The notes beneath the pieces were generated by a model. It saw only the letters and a program-made list of their open reading frames with translations. It ran no database searches and was not told the origin of the DNA. From Spongiibacter sp. IMCC21906 (GTDB taxonomy: Bacteria > Pseudomonadota > Gammaproteobacteria > Pseudomonadales > Spongiibacteraceae), in the NCBI RefSeq assembly GCF_001010805.1, contig NZ_CP011477.1, positions 1,503,001 to 1,567,000 on the forward strand: DNA of 64,000 nucleotides, read 5' to 3'. Positions 17,078 through 26,376 of the stretch are shown in pieces (position 1 is the first letter of the stretch; the number at the start of each line of letters is the position of its first letter). The position numbers were made by a program, and so were the translations under genes.

Positions 17078-19030
17078 ATGCGAATTGACTCGAGTCGTTT
17101 GCTCTTTGTGGCATTTTTTTTAGTGTTAACCGCCTGTGGAGGTAGCAATAACGGCGGAACAAGCGCCAATGAAAATGCCGATAATACAGAGCAAGAGTCG
17201 GATATGGTGGTTTCAGAGACGGATACTGATACGGCTAGCGAGAATACCGATGATAACAACAGCTCTAACGACGATAACTCGGGTGCTGTGTCTGAACCGT
17301 CGGTGTCGGATGGTTTAGCTGCGGGCCAGCCCATAGACGGCCAGTACATTGTGCTGCTCAATAAACTCGATAGTGTTGGCGTTTTGGGTGACTTGGGCTT
17401 GTTAAACTTGCCCTTGGTCGATCAACTAATAGGTTTGCTTGACACTGTAGGGGGGACCTTACTTGGCACCTTCAGTCAGGTGCTTTCTGGTTTTGTGGCC
17501 GAGCTATCACCTGAAGCTGCTGCCTTGCTGGCAGCAAACCCGTTGGTGGCCTTGGTCGAGCAAGATCAGACAGCAGCTATTGCAGCCACACAGCTGTCAC
17601 CACCGTGGGGGCTAGATAGAATAGATCAAGCTGCACTGCCGTTAGACAATAGCTATCAATACACTGGTGATGGTACTGGTACCCACCTTTATATTATTGA
17701 TACCGGTATCCGAAGCAGTCACAGCGATTTTAGTGGTTGAGTTGGGCAAAGCCGTAATTTTGTGTCTTCGGGGTTTCTTTTTAGCTCCGTTGATCCAGAA
17801 GATTTTGAAGATTGTAATGGCCATGGAACACATGTTGCCGGAACGGCAGCTGGAACAACATGGGGCGTGGCGAAAGGGGCAACGATCCATGCCTTGAGAG
17901 TGCTGGGCTGTGGTGGTTCAGGAAGTACCTCGGGCATTATTGCGTCGCTGGATTGGTTAGTGGCGAATCATCAGTCACCGGCGGTTGCCAATATGAGCTT
18001 GGGGGCAGGTAGTAGCGAAGCTCTCGATATTGCTGTGCGCAACGCTGTAGCGGCAGGAATCAGTGTGGTTGTGGCCGCGGGCAACGATAACAGAGATGCC
18101 TGTCTTGGTTCACCCAACCGCGTTGCCGAGGCGGTGACTGTCGGGGCGACGACTATTTCGGATAGCCGCTCGTCATTTTCTAATCGGGGGAGCTGCGTTG
18201 ATTTGTTTGCGCCTGGTTCCGATATTCGTTCAGCTTGGTATACCGGCGACAGCGCGGTGGCAAATTTAAGTGGCACGTCAATGGCGTCGCCGCATGTGGC
18301 TGGTGCCGCTGCTATTTTGCTGGGAGATGATCCCGGTGCTTCACCCGCAGAGATTTTTCAACAGCTGCTGGATGTGGCGAGTACGGGCAAGGTGAGCAAT
18401 GTTGCGGGTTCGCCCAACCTTTTACTACAGGCGGTGCCCGGGGAGGCTGGTGGTGATCGCTTACCGGTGGCCAGTTTTGAAGTGAATTGCAGCGATTTAA
18501 GCTGTGACTTTGATGCTGCGGCCTCCAGTGATGATGTTGCTATCAGCAGTTACGCCTGGCAATTTGGTGACGGCACGAGTGGCAATGGCGTAACAATCAG
18601 CCATTCCTATGCCGATTACGGCACTTACACGGCGACGCTGACGGTGACTGACTCGGCAGCTCAAAGCCGTCAACAACAATCAAGCCTTGTACTTGAGGCG
18701 CCAAATAGCAGCCCTTGTCCTGAATGCGCCCAGAGCAGTGGCAGTCTGCAATCTGGTGGCACAGACTATCAGCCTGGCAGCAATGGTTTTGATGCCAGCG
18801 GTGGTAATTTTGTCGCTTATCTTGAGGGGGCAGAGGGGACTGACTTTGATATTTATTTAGAAAAGCTCACTGGGTTTTTGTTTCAGTCTTGGGGTGTGGT
18901 TGCCCGAGCAGAAACCGAGAGCAGTATTGAGAGCATTAGTTACAATGGCTCGGCGGGCCGTTATCGCTGGCGGGTAAAGTCTTTTAATGGTGCTGGTGAA
19001 TACCTGCTTTACACCAATAGCCCAAATTAA
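17078..19030 (+). pseudogene. S8 subtilase lipoprotein with PKD domain, interrupted by in-frame TGA
   Basis: Start ATG 17078 (AGGGG upstream) gives a lipoprotein signal (FFLVLTAC), an Asp/Ser/Asn-rich linker, an I9-like propeptide and a proteinase K-type catalytic domain. The frame is broken only by TGA at 17738-17740 (position 221), between catalytic Asp208 (DTGI) and His249 (HGTHVAG); everything after it stays in the same frame, including Ser401 (GTSMASPHVAG), a PKD domain (about 470-550, with WQFGDGTS) and a ~100-residue C-terminal domain. Homologues usually have Arg here (FSGRV), so CGA to TGA by one transition is the likely lesion. As it stands only a protease-dead N-terminal fragment would be made unless the stop is read through or is a sequencing error. 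Confidence 0.85.
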
Positions 19031-19131
19031 TGGCTATTCGCAAAGGCAGGACTTGATTTGTTGTTATTGATAGTCTGAAATCGACGCAGCAGAGGATTGA
19101 TTATTTAGCGTTAGCCAACAAGGACCGGATT

Positions 19132-19650
19132 GTGAGTGAAGCAAAAGATGTGGAGGAAGCGAAGCCTTTAGTTAGGCACAGTCCACATCCGCTGCTTCGA
19201 TACAGCATGCGGTGGTTGATTTTTTTGTTGCTTATGCCGATATTGGCGGCAGCTGGGTATTGGCTATCGGCCTGGCTGGGGTATTTGTTTGGGCTTTGGC
19301 AGCAAGCGGTGGCGGCGGTGGTGCTGCCACTATTACTTATGTCATCCAGCTATATGCTTGCGCCTCATATCAAACGCCTCACCTGCTTGGTCACCGCGCT
19401 GTTGGTGTTTTTTTTGGCTTTTCACTACGCATATCCGAGTTATTACCCCGAGTGGCACAGTCGGGCGTATCAAGTAAGCTATCTCCCCATGCGCCTGTTT
19501 TGTATTACTGAAATTGTTGTGCTGATGCCGATTATTTGGCCAAGTTTTATTGCTTTTACTCACTGGCTATCGAAGTCATTTCAGCAACTATCGAAGGCCG
19601 GCTTGGGTCGCCGGCTGTGGCTGTTATTCAAGCGCTGGACTGATCTCTGA
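19132..19650 (+). CDS. Hypothetical inner-membrane protein
   Basis: 172 aa from a GTG start. About four hydrophobic segments (near residues 28-50, 52-72, 85-103 and 120-145) with a basic C-terminal end indicate a small polytopic inner-membrane protein. No family recognised. Its last 27 bp overlap the 3' end of the convergent LLM oxidoreductase gene. The start is uncertain, as the ribosome-binding site is weak. Confidence 0.6.
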   Translation: MSEAKDVEEAKPLVRHSPHPLLRYSMRWLIFLLLMPILAAAGYWLSAWLGYLFGLWQQAVAAVVLPLLLMSSSYMLAPHIKRLTCLVTALLVFFLAFHYAYPSYYPEWHSRAYQVSYLPMRLFCITEIVVLMPIIWPSFIAFTHWLSKSFQQLSKAGLGRRLWLLFKRWTDL

Positions 19651-20613
19651 GACGATTTCGTAACTTCTTAAGCGCGCCTCATGGTCGTAAATTTGCGATG
19701 CAATAATCAGCTCATCAACCTGAGTGCGGGCGATTAACTCACGCAGTGATTGGCTTACGGTGTCTGGGTTGCCTATAGCGGCACAAGACATGGCGTTGTC
19801 CAGCATAAAGCGATCTGGTGCGGCCAAATTTTCTAAATAATCTTTTATTGGCGGTTGCAGCGGGCCAGGATTGCCTCGGCGCAGAGAGACAAAGGTTTGC
19901 TGCATGGAGCTGGCTAGTAACTTACCTTCTTCATCACTGTCTGCCGCAAATACGCTCACCCCTGCCATCACATAGGGTTTATTTAAATAGTTGGAGGGGC
20001 GAAAACGTTCCCGATAAAGTTTGATGGCTTCTTCTAACTGCGCTGGTGCAAAGTGGGAGGCGAAGGCATAGGGCAGGCCCAATGCTGCGGCAAGCTGAGC
20101 ACCAAATAAACTGGAACCGAGGATCCACACCGGTACATCCAGTCCGGCACCGGGAATGGCTTGCACCGTTTGCCCTTCAGGAGCACGAAAATAATCCAGT
20201 ATTTCAACAACGTCGTTGGGAAACTGGTCGACATCGGCGTGCAGGTTTCGGCGCAGGGCGTGGGCAGTTGTCTGGTCGGTGCCGGGGGCCCGGCCCAAGC
20301 CCAAATCGATCCGTTCCGGGTAGAGGCTTTCTAGCGTGCCAAACTGTTCCGCGACAATAAGCGGGGCATGGTTAGGCAGCATTACCCCACCGGCGCCTAC
20401 TCGAATTTTAGAGGTCGCTTCGGCGATATAGCCAATGGCAACGGCGGTGGCCGCGCTGGCGATACCGCGCATATTGTGGTGTTCGGCCAGCCAGTAGCGA
20501 TGGTAGCCCCAGTTTTCACAGTGCTGAGCTAAATCTCTAGAGCGTTGTAGCGACTCTCGGGCATTGCTGCCTTCGGTGATAGGAGAAAGGTCGAGTACGG
20601 ATAAAATCGTCAT
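19624..20613 (-). CDS. LLM class flavin-dependent oxidoreductase
   Basis: 329 aa from ATG 20613 ([20 protein letters not shown]), the usual start of this luciferase-like subgroup; an upstream start would add 19 unrelated residues. Typical family segments are [27 protein letters not shown] and [13 protein letters not shown]. It is the single-component type often annotated as MsnO8/YhbW-like, an FMN-using monooxygenase with unknown substrate. Length is normal. It converges with the membrane protein gene and overlaps it. Confidence 0.9.
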   Translation of the reverse strand: MTILSVLDLSPITEGSNARESLQRSRDLAQHCENWGYHRYWLAEHHNMRGIASAATAVAIGYIAEATSKIRVGAGGVMLPNHAPLIVAEQFGTLESLYPERIDLGLGRAPGTDQTTAHALRRNLHADVDQFPNDVVEILDYFRAPEGQTVQAIPGAGLDVPVWILGSSLFGAQLAAALGLPYAFASHFAPAQLEEAIKLYRERFRPSNYLNKPYVMAGVSVFAADSDEEGKLLASSMQQTFVSLRRGNPGPLQPPIKDYLENLAAPDRFMLDNAMSCAAIGNPDTVSQSLRELIARTQVDELIIASQIYDHEARLRSYEIVSEISPALE

Positions 20614-20742
20614 AAAAATAAGCCTGACCGAATAAATGTGAATGATTGTGCCGGGGGGAATGCAAAACAATCAAATGGTATTGGCACGGGTTGACTGCTT
20701 GCGTTGGTCTTGTTGCTTGTGAACTTGTGGTTATGAACGTGC

Positions 20743-21744
20743 TTAATCCGATCCGTTGAGCATGTGTAAAAGACGCTGGGATTGACTGCGGGTGTTTTCA
20801 CGGTGGCTTTGAAACTGTACATGTTGTTCGGGCTTGGCTGGGTTTAATTCAATGCTCCACAATGCATCAATTTCATTGGGTAGCAAAGAGTAGCGGATAT
20901 CAATGACTCGGTTCGGTCGTAGTGGGTCCAGTGCGACATAGCCGTTGGAAAACCACCGAAATCGCTCGACGTCCTCTGCTTGCACCGAAGTTGGCGGTAG
21001 CCAGGGCAGGTCCCGAGAAATATTGAGTGCTGCCAGGCTTTCGCCGGGGTAAATTTTGGTGCTGCTCCCCACTCTGACAGCATCGACATAGAATCGGTCC
21101 TTATAGCGGTAAATGGTTTTCCATAACAAAATATTGGCAAAAGAAGGTTTTGCCTCGATCTGCTCGACGTGGTGTCCTCGGCTCTGTGCTAATGCTAGCC
21201 CTGCCGATTCGGCCCGCTCCCGTTGTAGCCATCCCAAACCGGGGTAGGCCAGAGCCCAGCATAGCGCAAGCCTTGCCGCCCAGCTGCGTTTTGGTGACAG
21301 CGCAAGGGCACACAAAATACAAAGGGGCAGGGTGTAAAGAGGGTCGATGATGGAAAGAATGTTCCATGCCACCCGGGCATTGTTAAAGGGCCAAAGCAAT
21401 TGAGTGCCATAAGTAGTGCAGGCGTCTAATAGGCCGTGAGTGGCGTAGCCTAGGGTGGCGAACAGCATGGATTGCCGCAAGGTGAGGGAACGTCGAGCAA
21501 ATAGCCCGTAGAGAACCACCCCTAGGAGGATGCCCGCGAACGGGATGAAGATTAGCGAATGGGTGAACTGTCGATGGTATTCAAGAAATAGCAGTGGATC
21601 GTTGTTAGCACGAATAAACACATCAAGGTCGGCAGCCATACCGGCAAGCAGGCCAATGCCAGCAATGCTGGCTTTATATTGCGTTGATTTGCCGGTGTTT
21701 TGGGCGGCGGTGATGCCCAAAACACCTTGGGTTAATGGATCCAT
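20743..21744 (-). CDS. Metal-dependent hydrolase, DUF457 (YdjM-like) membrane protein
   Basis: 333 aa. The N-terminus MDPLTQGVLGITAAQ and the HRQFTHS segment are the hallmarks of the DUF457/YdjM family: inner-membrane proteins with four to five helices in the first ~190 residues and His/Asp residues that could bind metal. The C-terminal ~140 residues are soluble. It lies between the LLM and AstE-like genes on the same strand with short gaps. Biological role of the family is poorly known. Confidence 0.85.
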   Translation of the reverse strand: MDPLTQGVLGITAAQNTGKSTQYKASIAGIGLLAGMAADLDVFIRANNDPLLFLEYHRQFTHSLIFIPFAGILLGVVLYGLFARRSLTLRQSMLFATLGYATHGLLDACTTYGTQLLWPFNNARVAWNILSIIDPLYTLPLCILCALALSPKRSWAARLALCWALAYPGLGWLQRERAESAGLALAQSRGHHVEQIEAKPSFANILLWKTIYRYKDRFYVDAVRVGSSTKIYPGESLAALNISRDLPWLPPTSVQAEDVERFRWFSNGYVALDPLRPNRVIDIRYSLLPNEIDALWSIELNPAKPEQHVQFQSHRENTRSQSQRLLHMLNGSD

Positions 21745-21791
21745 GCTTATCCGGCTAACTATTTATGTGGGCCGTTTTATACCACGTTTGC

Positions 21792-23297
21792 TTATTCAGG
21801 GTGCTCGGATAATTCATCGTCTATGGGTTTGGCGGCTTTGGGGTTAGGTTTGAGGGTGTTGTCGTCACTACCGGCCTCGTCGTCGCTTGTCCCAGTCTGA
21901 TCATTTGAGGCACTGTTTTTTTCCGCAGCGTCAGCTTTATCTTCAACTATCTTCGGGGTACTTTGGGCTGCGGCTTTCACTGCTTTGCGAACGGCGGCAT
22001 TAACCTCTTTAGGGTCATTGGTCTGTTTGGCGGCAGATTGGGCGGCTTCTCTGGCGGCTTCTTTAAGTTCTTCTGCTACTGGTTCTAGTGCTTCGGCGAC
22101 GACGGAGTCCGCCACTTTTTCTGCTGCGATCTGACGCTCGTCGGTGTTGATACCAACATGGTATGCAGCAAAGCCGGGCATCACCATTTGGTTGAGGGCA
22201 ATACCAATAATTTGACCATCCACATTGCTACGTATAACCGAGCTGCGGTTGGTAATGGGGTCGGTGACGTTGCCGAGAATGTCGCCTTTTTTGACTTTCT
22301 GGCCCAATTTAGCTTCGGTGAGAAAAACGCCGCTTTGGTCGGCCCGGAGCCAAGTGGATTTGTAATAAACATTTTGCTTGGGAGAGCGCTGGGGCTTGTC
22401 ATTGATCATATTCATATGATGCATTACGGCCCGAATACCATTAACACTTTGGGTCACTTCCCGTAGTTGCAGCCGTAGTGGTTCGCCTGCTTCCAGGGTC
22501 ACGGCAGGGATACCAGCGTCCACAGAGGCTTTACGCAATGTGCCGGTGGCGCCGGCACCGTCCAGTACCGTCACGTCATGAAACATTTTGCTGAATTCTT
22601 TTACGCTTTCTTTACCCAGATCAGAGCGGAGTTGGGTGAGGTTGGTGCGGTGGAATGAGCCGGTATGGATATCAATCAAGCGATCGCAGTGGGCGATAAT
22701 TTCATTAAAAAAGCTATGGGCAATCCGCCCGGCAGAGCTGCCTTTTGGGTCGCCGGGAAAGTAGCGGTTGAGATCCCGGCGGTCTGGCAGGTATCGTGAG
22801 CTGCGACGAAAACCATGCATATTCACAATAGGAACACCAATGACGATGCCCTTTAGTTGATCGCTTTCCAAGCTGAACATGACCCGACGAATCGTTTCTA
22901 CACCATTGAGTTCGTCACCGTGAACGGCGGCAGTAAGACAGAGAGTAGGACCGGCCTCAACCCCGGCCGCGACCAGGACGGGGGTCGGCATGGCCAGGCC
23001 AGCCACAGCTTGACCTGCTGTCCAGTAAAGCCGCTCAAAACGTCCCCGTAAAATGTCTTGCCCAAGTAAGGTAATGGCGATGTCGGGAGTGGTCTGGCTA
23101 TCTTGTTCAAACTCGGTATGAAGCTGCGCCGATTTTTTTTGATTAGGCGTAAACAACTCGCTGTCTCTTTTATCGGCAGCCTTTTTTTCCTCGCCACCGG
23201 GTGATTCTTCGATGGATTTGGGCGTCTGTTCATCGGCCTGCGTCATAGGGCTTAGGATGCAAAATAGTAACGACGCGATTAATAATATGCCTCGCAT
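21792..23297 (-). CDS. Exported succinylglutamate desuccinylase/aspartoacylase-like protein
   Basis: 501 aa from ATG 23297, which gives a clean signal peptide (MRGILLIASLLFCILSPMTQA). The M14/AstE catalytic domain (about 75-380) keeps the zinc ligands H126 and E129 (HGDELNGVE) and H211 (DIHTGS) and the catalytic Glu in TLEAGEP. It is followed by a lipoyl-like hammerhead (GDILGNVTDP) and a ~120-residue Ala/Lys/Glu/Asp-rich tail of low complexity. Cytoplasmic AstE/AspA act on N-acyl amino acids; an exported version probably trims extracellular acylated amino acids or peptides. Confidence 0.82.
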   Translation of the reverse strand: MRGILLIASLLFCILSPMTQADEQTPKSIEESPGGEEKKAADKRDSELFTPNQKKSAQLHTEFEQDSQTTPDIAITLLGQDILRGRFERLYWTAGQAVAGLAMPTPVLVAAGVEAGPTLCLTAAVHGDELNGVETIRRVMFSLESDQLKGIVIGVPIVNMHGFRRSSRYLPDRRDLNRYFPGDPKGSSAGRIAHSFFNEIIAHCDRLIDIHTGSFHRTNLTQLRSDLGKESVKEFSKMFHDVTVLDGAGATGTLRKASVDAGIPAVTLEAGEPLRLQLREVTQSVNGIRAVMHHMNMINDKPQRSPKQNVYYKSTWLRADQSGVFLTEAKLGQKVKKGDILGNVTDPITNRSSVIRSNVDGQIIGIALNQMVMPGFAAYHVGINTDERQIAAEKVADSVVAEALEPVAEELKEAAREAAQSAAKQTNDPKEVNAAVRKAVKAAAQSTPKIVEDKADAAEKNSASNDQTGTSDDEAGSDDNTLKPNPKAAKPIDDELSEHPE

Positions 23298-23595
23298 AAT
23301 GGGGGCGATCACTCCATATCGGTGGTGTCAAATTTTGAATATTTGGGGCCAGCAACCAAGCATTATCATAAACCCATTGTCCATGCTTGAAATCTGCACG
23401 CTAGTGGCAATTTTGCCAAGTACTACAAACTCGTGCTGCATTTGACGTATTTTCCTTGCCAAGTTCCCGTGGCATGGAGGTTAGGGTCTTTTACGGGATT
23501 GGTCGCGCTAAAGATGAGCAGTTCAGGCATAATGCGGTTTTCTGCGGGTTTAGCAAAGGTCAGTAAGGTGTCGGGCGATTTTGGAATACGAACAT

Positions 23596-24303
23596 ATGCA
23601 TGAACAACGCCGCCAAGCCTATCTTCAGGCGATGGGCATAAATCACTATGTTCCTCGCTTTGTGTTGCCAAATGCTTTGGCGTCACCGCGTTGCGAAACA
23701 TTTGTTGCTGACATGTCGGCAATGGTTGTTGAGTCGGTAGCAGCGCAAGAGCCTCAAACGGCTCCGCCATCACCGGCCAGTCCCGCTGCCCGTGCACCCA
23801 AAATTGAAGTGGAGTTTGCGGCTAAAAAGCCTGTTCCGCCTCGTCCTGTTAAGGACGAAGTCATTACAGAACCTCGTTTTACCGCAGAGTTGGTGCTCAG
23901 TGATCTTGGTATCCTGTTTATTGCCTCGGGCAATCTTTCTGGTGCCCAAAAGCGCTTGGTTGCGAATATTGCCCAAGCGTATTCTACATTTGCCTTAGAG
24001 GGACGGGACCCCGCATTACAAGCTGGACGTTTTCAATGGCCGGTGAGTCAGGGCCGCAGTTTACCCCGGGGGGAAGCGGCGGCAAAAGATGCATTGAGTG
24101 CCAATGTACTCGCGCGCTCAGAACGACAGAAACTGAATAAAATCGTCATTTTTGGCGATACCTTACAGCCCTATTTGGACGAGGCGATGCTCACAACAGA
24201 GGGGCTGAAAATAATAAAATCAGCAAGCCTTGAGGAACTGATGAGTGACGGCAATGCCAAAGCGGCCTTGTGGCAGGCGCTTCGGACTGCAGCCCAGTCA
24301 TGA
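23596..24303 (+). CDS. holD: DNA polymerase III psi subunit (HolD)-like protein
   Basis: 235 aa from ATG 23596. Although divergent, both ends match E. coli HolD: the N-terminal helix RRQAYLQAMGINHYVPR (E. coli RRDWQLQQLGITQW) that contacts chi, and the C-terminal NAKAALWQALRT (E. coli TARAALWQQI). Its stop overlaps the rimI start (ATGA), just as holD overlaps rimI in enterics. Between them lie a ~60-residue Ala/Pro-rich linker (about 50-90) and a core resembling the psi fold. It is about 100 residues longer than enteric HolD. Psi bridges the clamp loader to chi and SSB. Confidence 0.72.
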   Translation: MHEQRRQAYLQAMGINHYVPRFVLPNALASPRCETFVADMSAMVVESVAAQEPQTAPPSPASPAARAPKIEVEFAAKKPVPPRPVKDEVITEPRFTAELVLSDLGILFIASGNLSGAQKRLVANIAQAYSTFALEGRDPALQAGRFQWPVSQGRSLPRGEAAAKDALSANVLARSERQKLNKIVIFGDTLQPYLDEAMLTTEGLKIIKSASLEELMSDGNAKAALWQALRTAAQS

Positions 24304-24743
24304 CGCTGCTAGAGTTGAATCGGGCTCACTTGCAAGATTGCATTGCCATTGATGCCGACTCACCACATCCGTGGGGGGAATCTCATTGGGCACGCAGCTT
24401 GAGAGATGACCATTGTTTGGGACTGTGCTTAGATAGCCACTTGCTCGCCGTCAGTGCCTATAGCTTGGTTTTTGATGAGTTGAGTTTATTGAATATTGTT
24501 GTTGCCGATAATCAGAAAGGCCGTGGTTACGGACAGGCTTTGCTGGAGCAAGGCTTAGAATGGATGCAACAATTTGGCCCTGCGCGCTGTATCTTAGAAG
24601 TTAGGGTTTCAAATCTCGCGGCTCGGCGTTTATATAAGCGCTTGGGTTTTGGGGAAGACGGTCTTCGTAAAAATTATTATCCGCTGGGAACAGGTCGTGA
24701 AGACGCGATGCTAATGTCGGTAAATTTGCCCTTAGAATACTGA
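24300..24743 (+). CDS. rimI: Ribosomal protein S18-alanine N-acetyltransferase
   Basis: 147 aa from ATG 24300, inside the holD-like stop. GNAT fold with the acetyl-CoA pyrophosphate-binding loop QKGRGYGQALLE and the C-terminal signature CILEVRVSNLAARRLYKRLGF, typical of RimI. It acetylates the N-terminal Ala of ribosomal protein S18. Coupling to holD is a conserved gammaproteobacterial arrangement. Confidence 0.92.
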   Translation: MTLLELNRAHLQDCIAIDADSPHPWGESHWARSLRDDHCLGLCLDSHLLAVSAYSLVFDELSLLNIVVADNQKGRGYGQALLEQGLEWMQQFGPARCILEVRVSNLAARRLYKRLGFGEDGLRKNYYPLGTGREDAMLMSVNLPLEY

Positions 24744-24767
24744 AATAAATGAGAGGTAGTTCACATT

Positions 24768-25178
24768 TTGCGTGAAATAGAAACAGATTGGTGGTTTCTC
24801 GTATTGCCCGATGAGTGGGGCAGTGAGCAAGATGACGACACGATCCTGGTGTTTGATCAAGATGAGCTGGGTTGTATCAGTTTATCGACCTTGGAATCGG
24901 AGTCTGGCACGGCTGCCGACGAGGGTGACCTTAAAGCTTTACTCAATGAGATCGCCTACCGGGAATCCGACGGAAAAGTTTGCCAAATAGCCGAGGATTG
25001 GCGGGGGTGGGTGTTTGATACCCTTGAAGATGGCGACTTTATTCGGGAATGGTTTTTGCTTGGCGGTGGTCATATTTTGCTAATTAGTTATTCCTGCGCG
25101 GAAGACGATAAAGATATGGATATCTCGGTGGTGGAGCAAATTTTGGATAGCTTGCGGCTTAAGGATGAGGACCAGTGA
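24768..25178 (+). CDS. Hypothetical acidic cytoplasmic protein
   Basis: 136 aa from a TTG start with GAGAGG at 24750-24755. It is very acidic and Trp-rich (EIETDWWFLVLPDEW, DWRGWVFDTLEDGDFIREWF), with no signal peptide. Alternating strands and one amphipathic helix suggest a compact alpha/beta fold; I recognise no family. It follows rimI by 24 bp and probably shares its transcript. Confidence 0.68.
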   Translation: MREIETDWWFLVLPDEWGSEQDDDTILVFDQDELGCISLSTLESESGTAADEGDLKALLNEIAYRESDGKVCQIAEDWRGWVFDTLEDGDFIREWFLLGGGHILLISYSCAEDDKDMDISVVEQILDSLRLKDEDQ

Positions 25179-25272
25179 TGGTAATGTGGCCATAGTTATA
25201 TGGAGCCACGATCATAAACAGGCCAAATTTATACATGCGTGCAGCCGGACGTTGCCAATAACAGGTTTTATT

Positions 25273-26196
25273 ATGAAAAAAATAATGTCTTTGGTTTTTT
25301 TGAGTTTTTCATTACTTGCTATCTCATTACAAACCAGTGCTGACAGTAAAAAAGCAGATTTCTCTAGCCTTAAATTGGCTTCGGTCAGTGCGATGGCAAT
25401 CGATGCCAATACCGGCGAAGTATTGTTTCAACGTAATCCGTCTATCGTTATGCCTATTGCCTCACTGACAAAGGTCATGACCGCAATGGTAGTTTTGGAC
25501 GGTAAGCAGTCGTTGCGGGAAAAAATTCGCTTTAACCAAGATGATCGCAAAGCTATTAATAACTATTTTTCACGGATTCGTATGGGGTCTGAGATCTCAC
25601 GAGGGGAAACACTTCAACTGGCGTTAATGTCTTCTGAGAATTTGGCCGCAGCGGCACTTGCCAGAAGCTACCCCGGCGGCACCCCGGCATTTGTCAAAGC
25701 AATGAATGCTAAAGCAAAAGCATTGGGAATGCGTAATACTCGCTTTGTGGACAGCAGTGGCTTGTCTACCAATAACGTGTCTACCGCAGCTGATTTATCG
25801 CTGATGCTTGGCGCGGCATCAAAGTATTCTGAAATCCGCCGTTTCAGTACGACCTCTGTGCATACCGCTAATTTTTCCCGTCCTCGTTATCGACTGGCTT
25901 ACGTCAATACCAATGTGCTTGTGCGTTATAACCGCTGGGATGTGGATGTGAGCAAGACCGGATACTTGAATGAGGCTGGACGTTGTTTGGTGATGAAAAC
26001 CACGGCCAATAAACGCCCCGTGCTGATGGTAATGCTGGATTCGTACGGTAAACGCAGCCCGGTGGGTGATGCCGGTCGTATTAAGACGTGGCTTGAAACG
26101 GGTAAAAGCGGAAATGTGGCTGGTTCAGCAATGGCTTACCAAAAGCGTAAAACCAAGGAATACCTTTCTAAACAACTCGCTTCAAGCGCGCACTAG
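25273..26196 (+). CDS. pbpG: D-alanyl-D-alanine endopeptidase (PBP7-type)
   Basis: 307 aa from ATG 25273 with a Sec signal peptide (to about residue 23). Class-C low-mass penicillin-binding protein motifs are all present: SxxK as S64-LT-K67, SxN as SEN in LMSSENLAA, and KTG in VSKTGYLNEAG. It cleaves D-Ala-meso-DAP cross-links of peptidoglycan in the periplasm. Length matches PbpG (about 310 aa) rather than DacA/C. An upstream in-frame start would bury the signal peptide. Confidence 0.92.
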   Translation: MKKIMSLVFLSFSLLAISLQTSADSKKADFSSLKLASVSAMAIDANTGEVLFQRNPSIVMPIASLTKVMTAMVVLDGKQSLREKIRFNQDDRKAINNYFSRIRMGSEISRGETLQLALMSSENLAAAALARSYPGGTPAFVKAMNAKAKALGMRNTRFVDSSGLSTNNVSTAADLSLMLGAASKYSEIRRFSTTSVHTANFSRPRYRLAYVNTNVLVRYNRWDVDVSKTGYLNEAGRCLVMKTTANKRPVLMVMLDSYGKRSPVGDAGRIKTWLETGKSGNVAGSAMAYQKRKTKEYLSKQLASSAH

Positions 26197-26229
26197 CGTG
26201 AGTTAAACCCACCAGTGGCATTCTCCAAA

Positions 26230-26254
26230 AGGCTTGCTTCCGCAAGCCTTTTTT
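26230..26254 (+). terminator. Rho-independent terminator after pbpG
   Basis: AGGCTTGC (26230-26237), loop TTCC, GCAAGCCT (26242-26249), then T-run. Confidence 0.88.
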
Positions 26255-26324
26255 AATTGCGCTCTCTCCTTGTGCATGCCCTCATAAGCCGTATGGATAA
26301 ATCCATTTCAGGACGGAAGGGTAT

Positions 26325-26347
26325 AAAAAAGGAGCCATAAGAGCCCC
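26325..26347 (-). terminator. Terminator after the thiolase gene
   Basis: On the minus strand GGGGCT pairs with GGCTCC (two wobble pairs) across 26331-26347 and is followed by six T (A-run 26325-26330). Confidence 0.65.
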
Positions 26348-26376
26348 TTTGCAGATCTAGCTTGTTTTGATGGTTA

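Noticed and set aside
17738-17740. TGA as a selenocysteine codon in the subtilase
   Set aside because: Homologues have Arg rather than Cys here, I see no SECIS-like hairpin right after the codon, and the Cys form of glutathione peroxidase in this window gives no hint of selenoprotein use.
23423-23797. 124-codon ORF opposite the start of holD
   Set aside because: It overlaps the N-terminal HolD motif on the other strand and has no recognisable domain.
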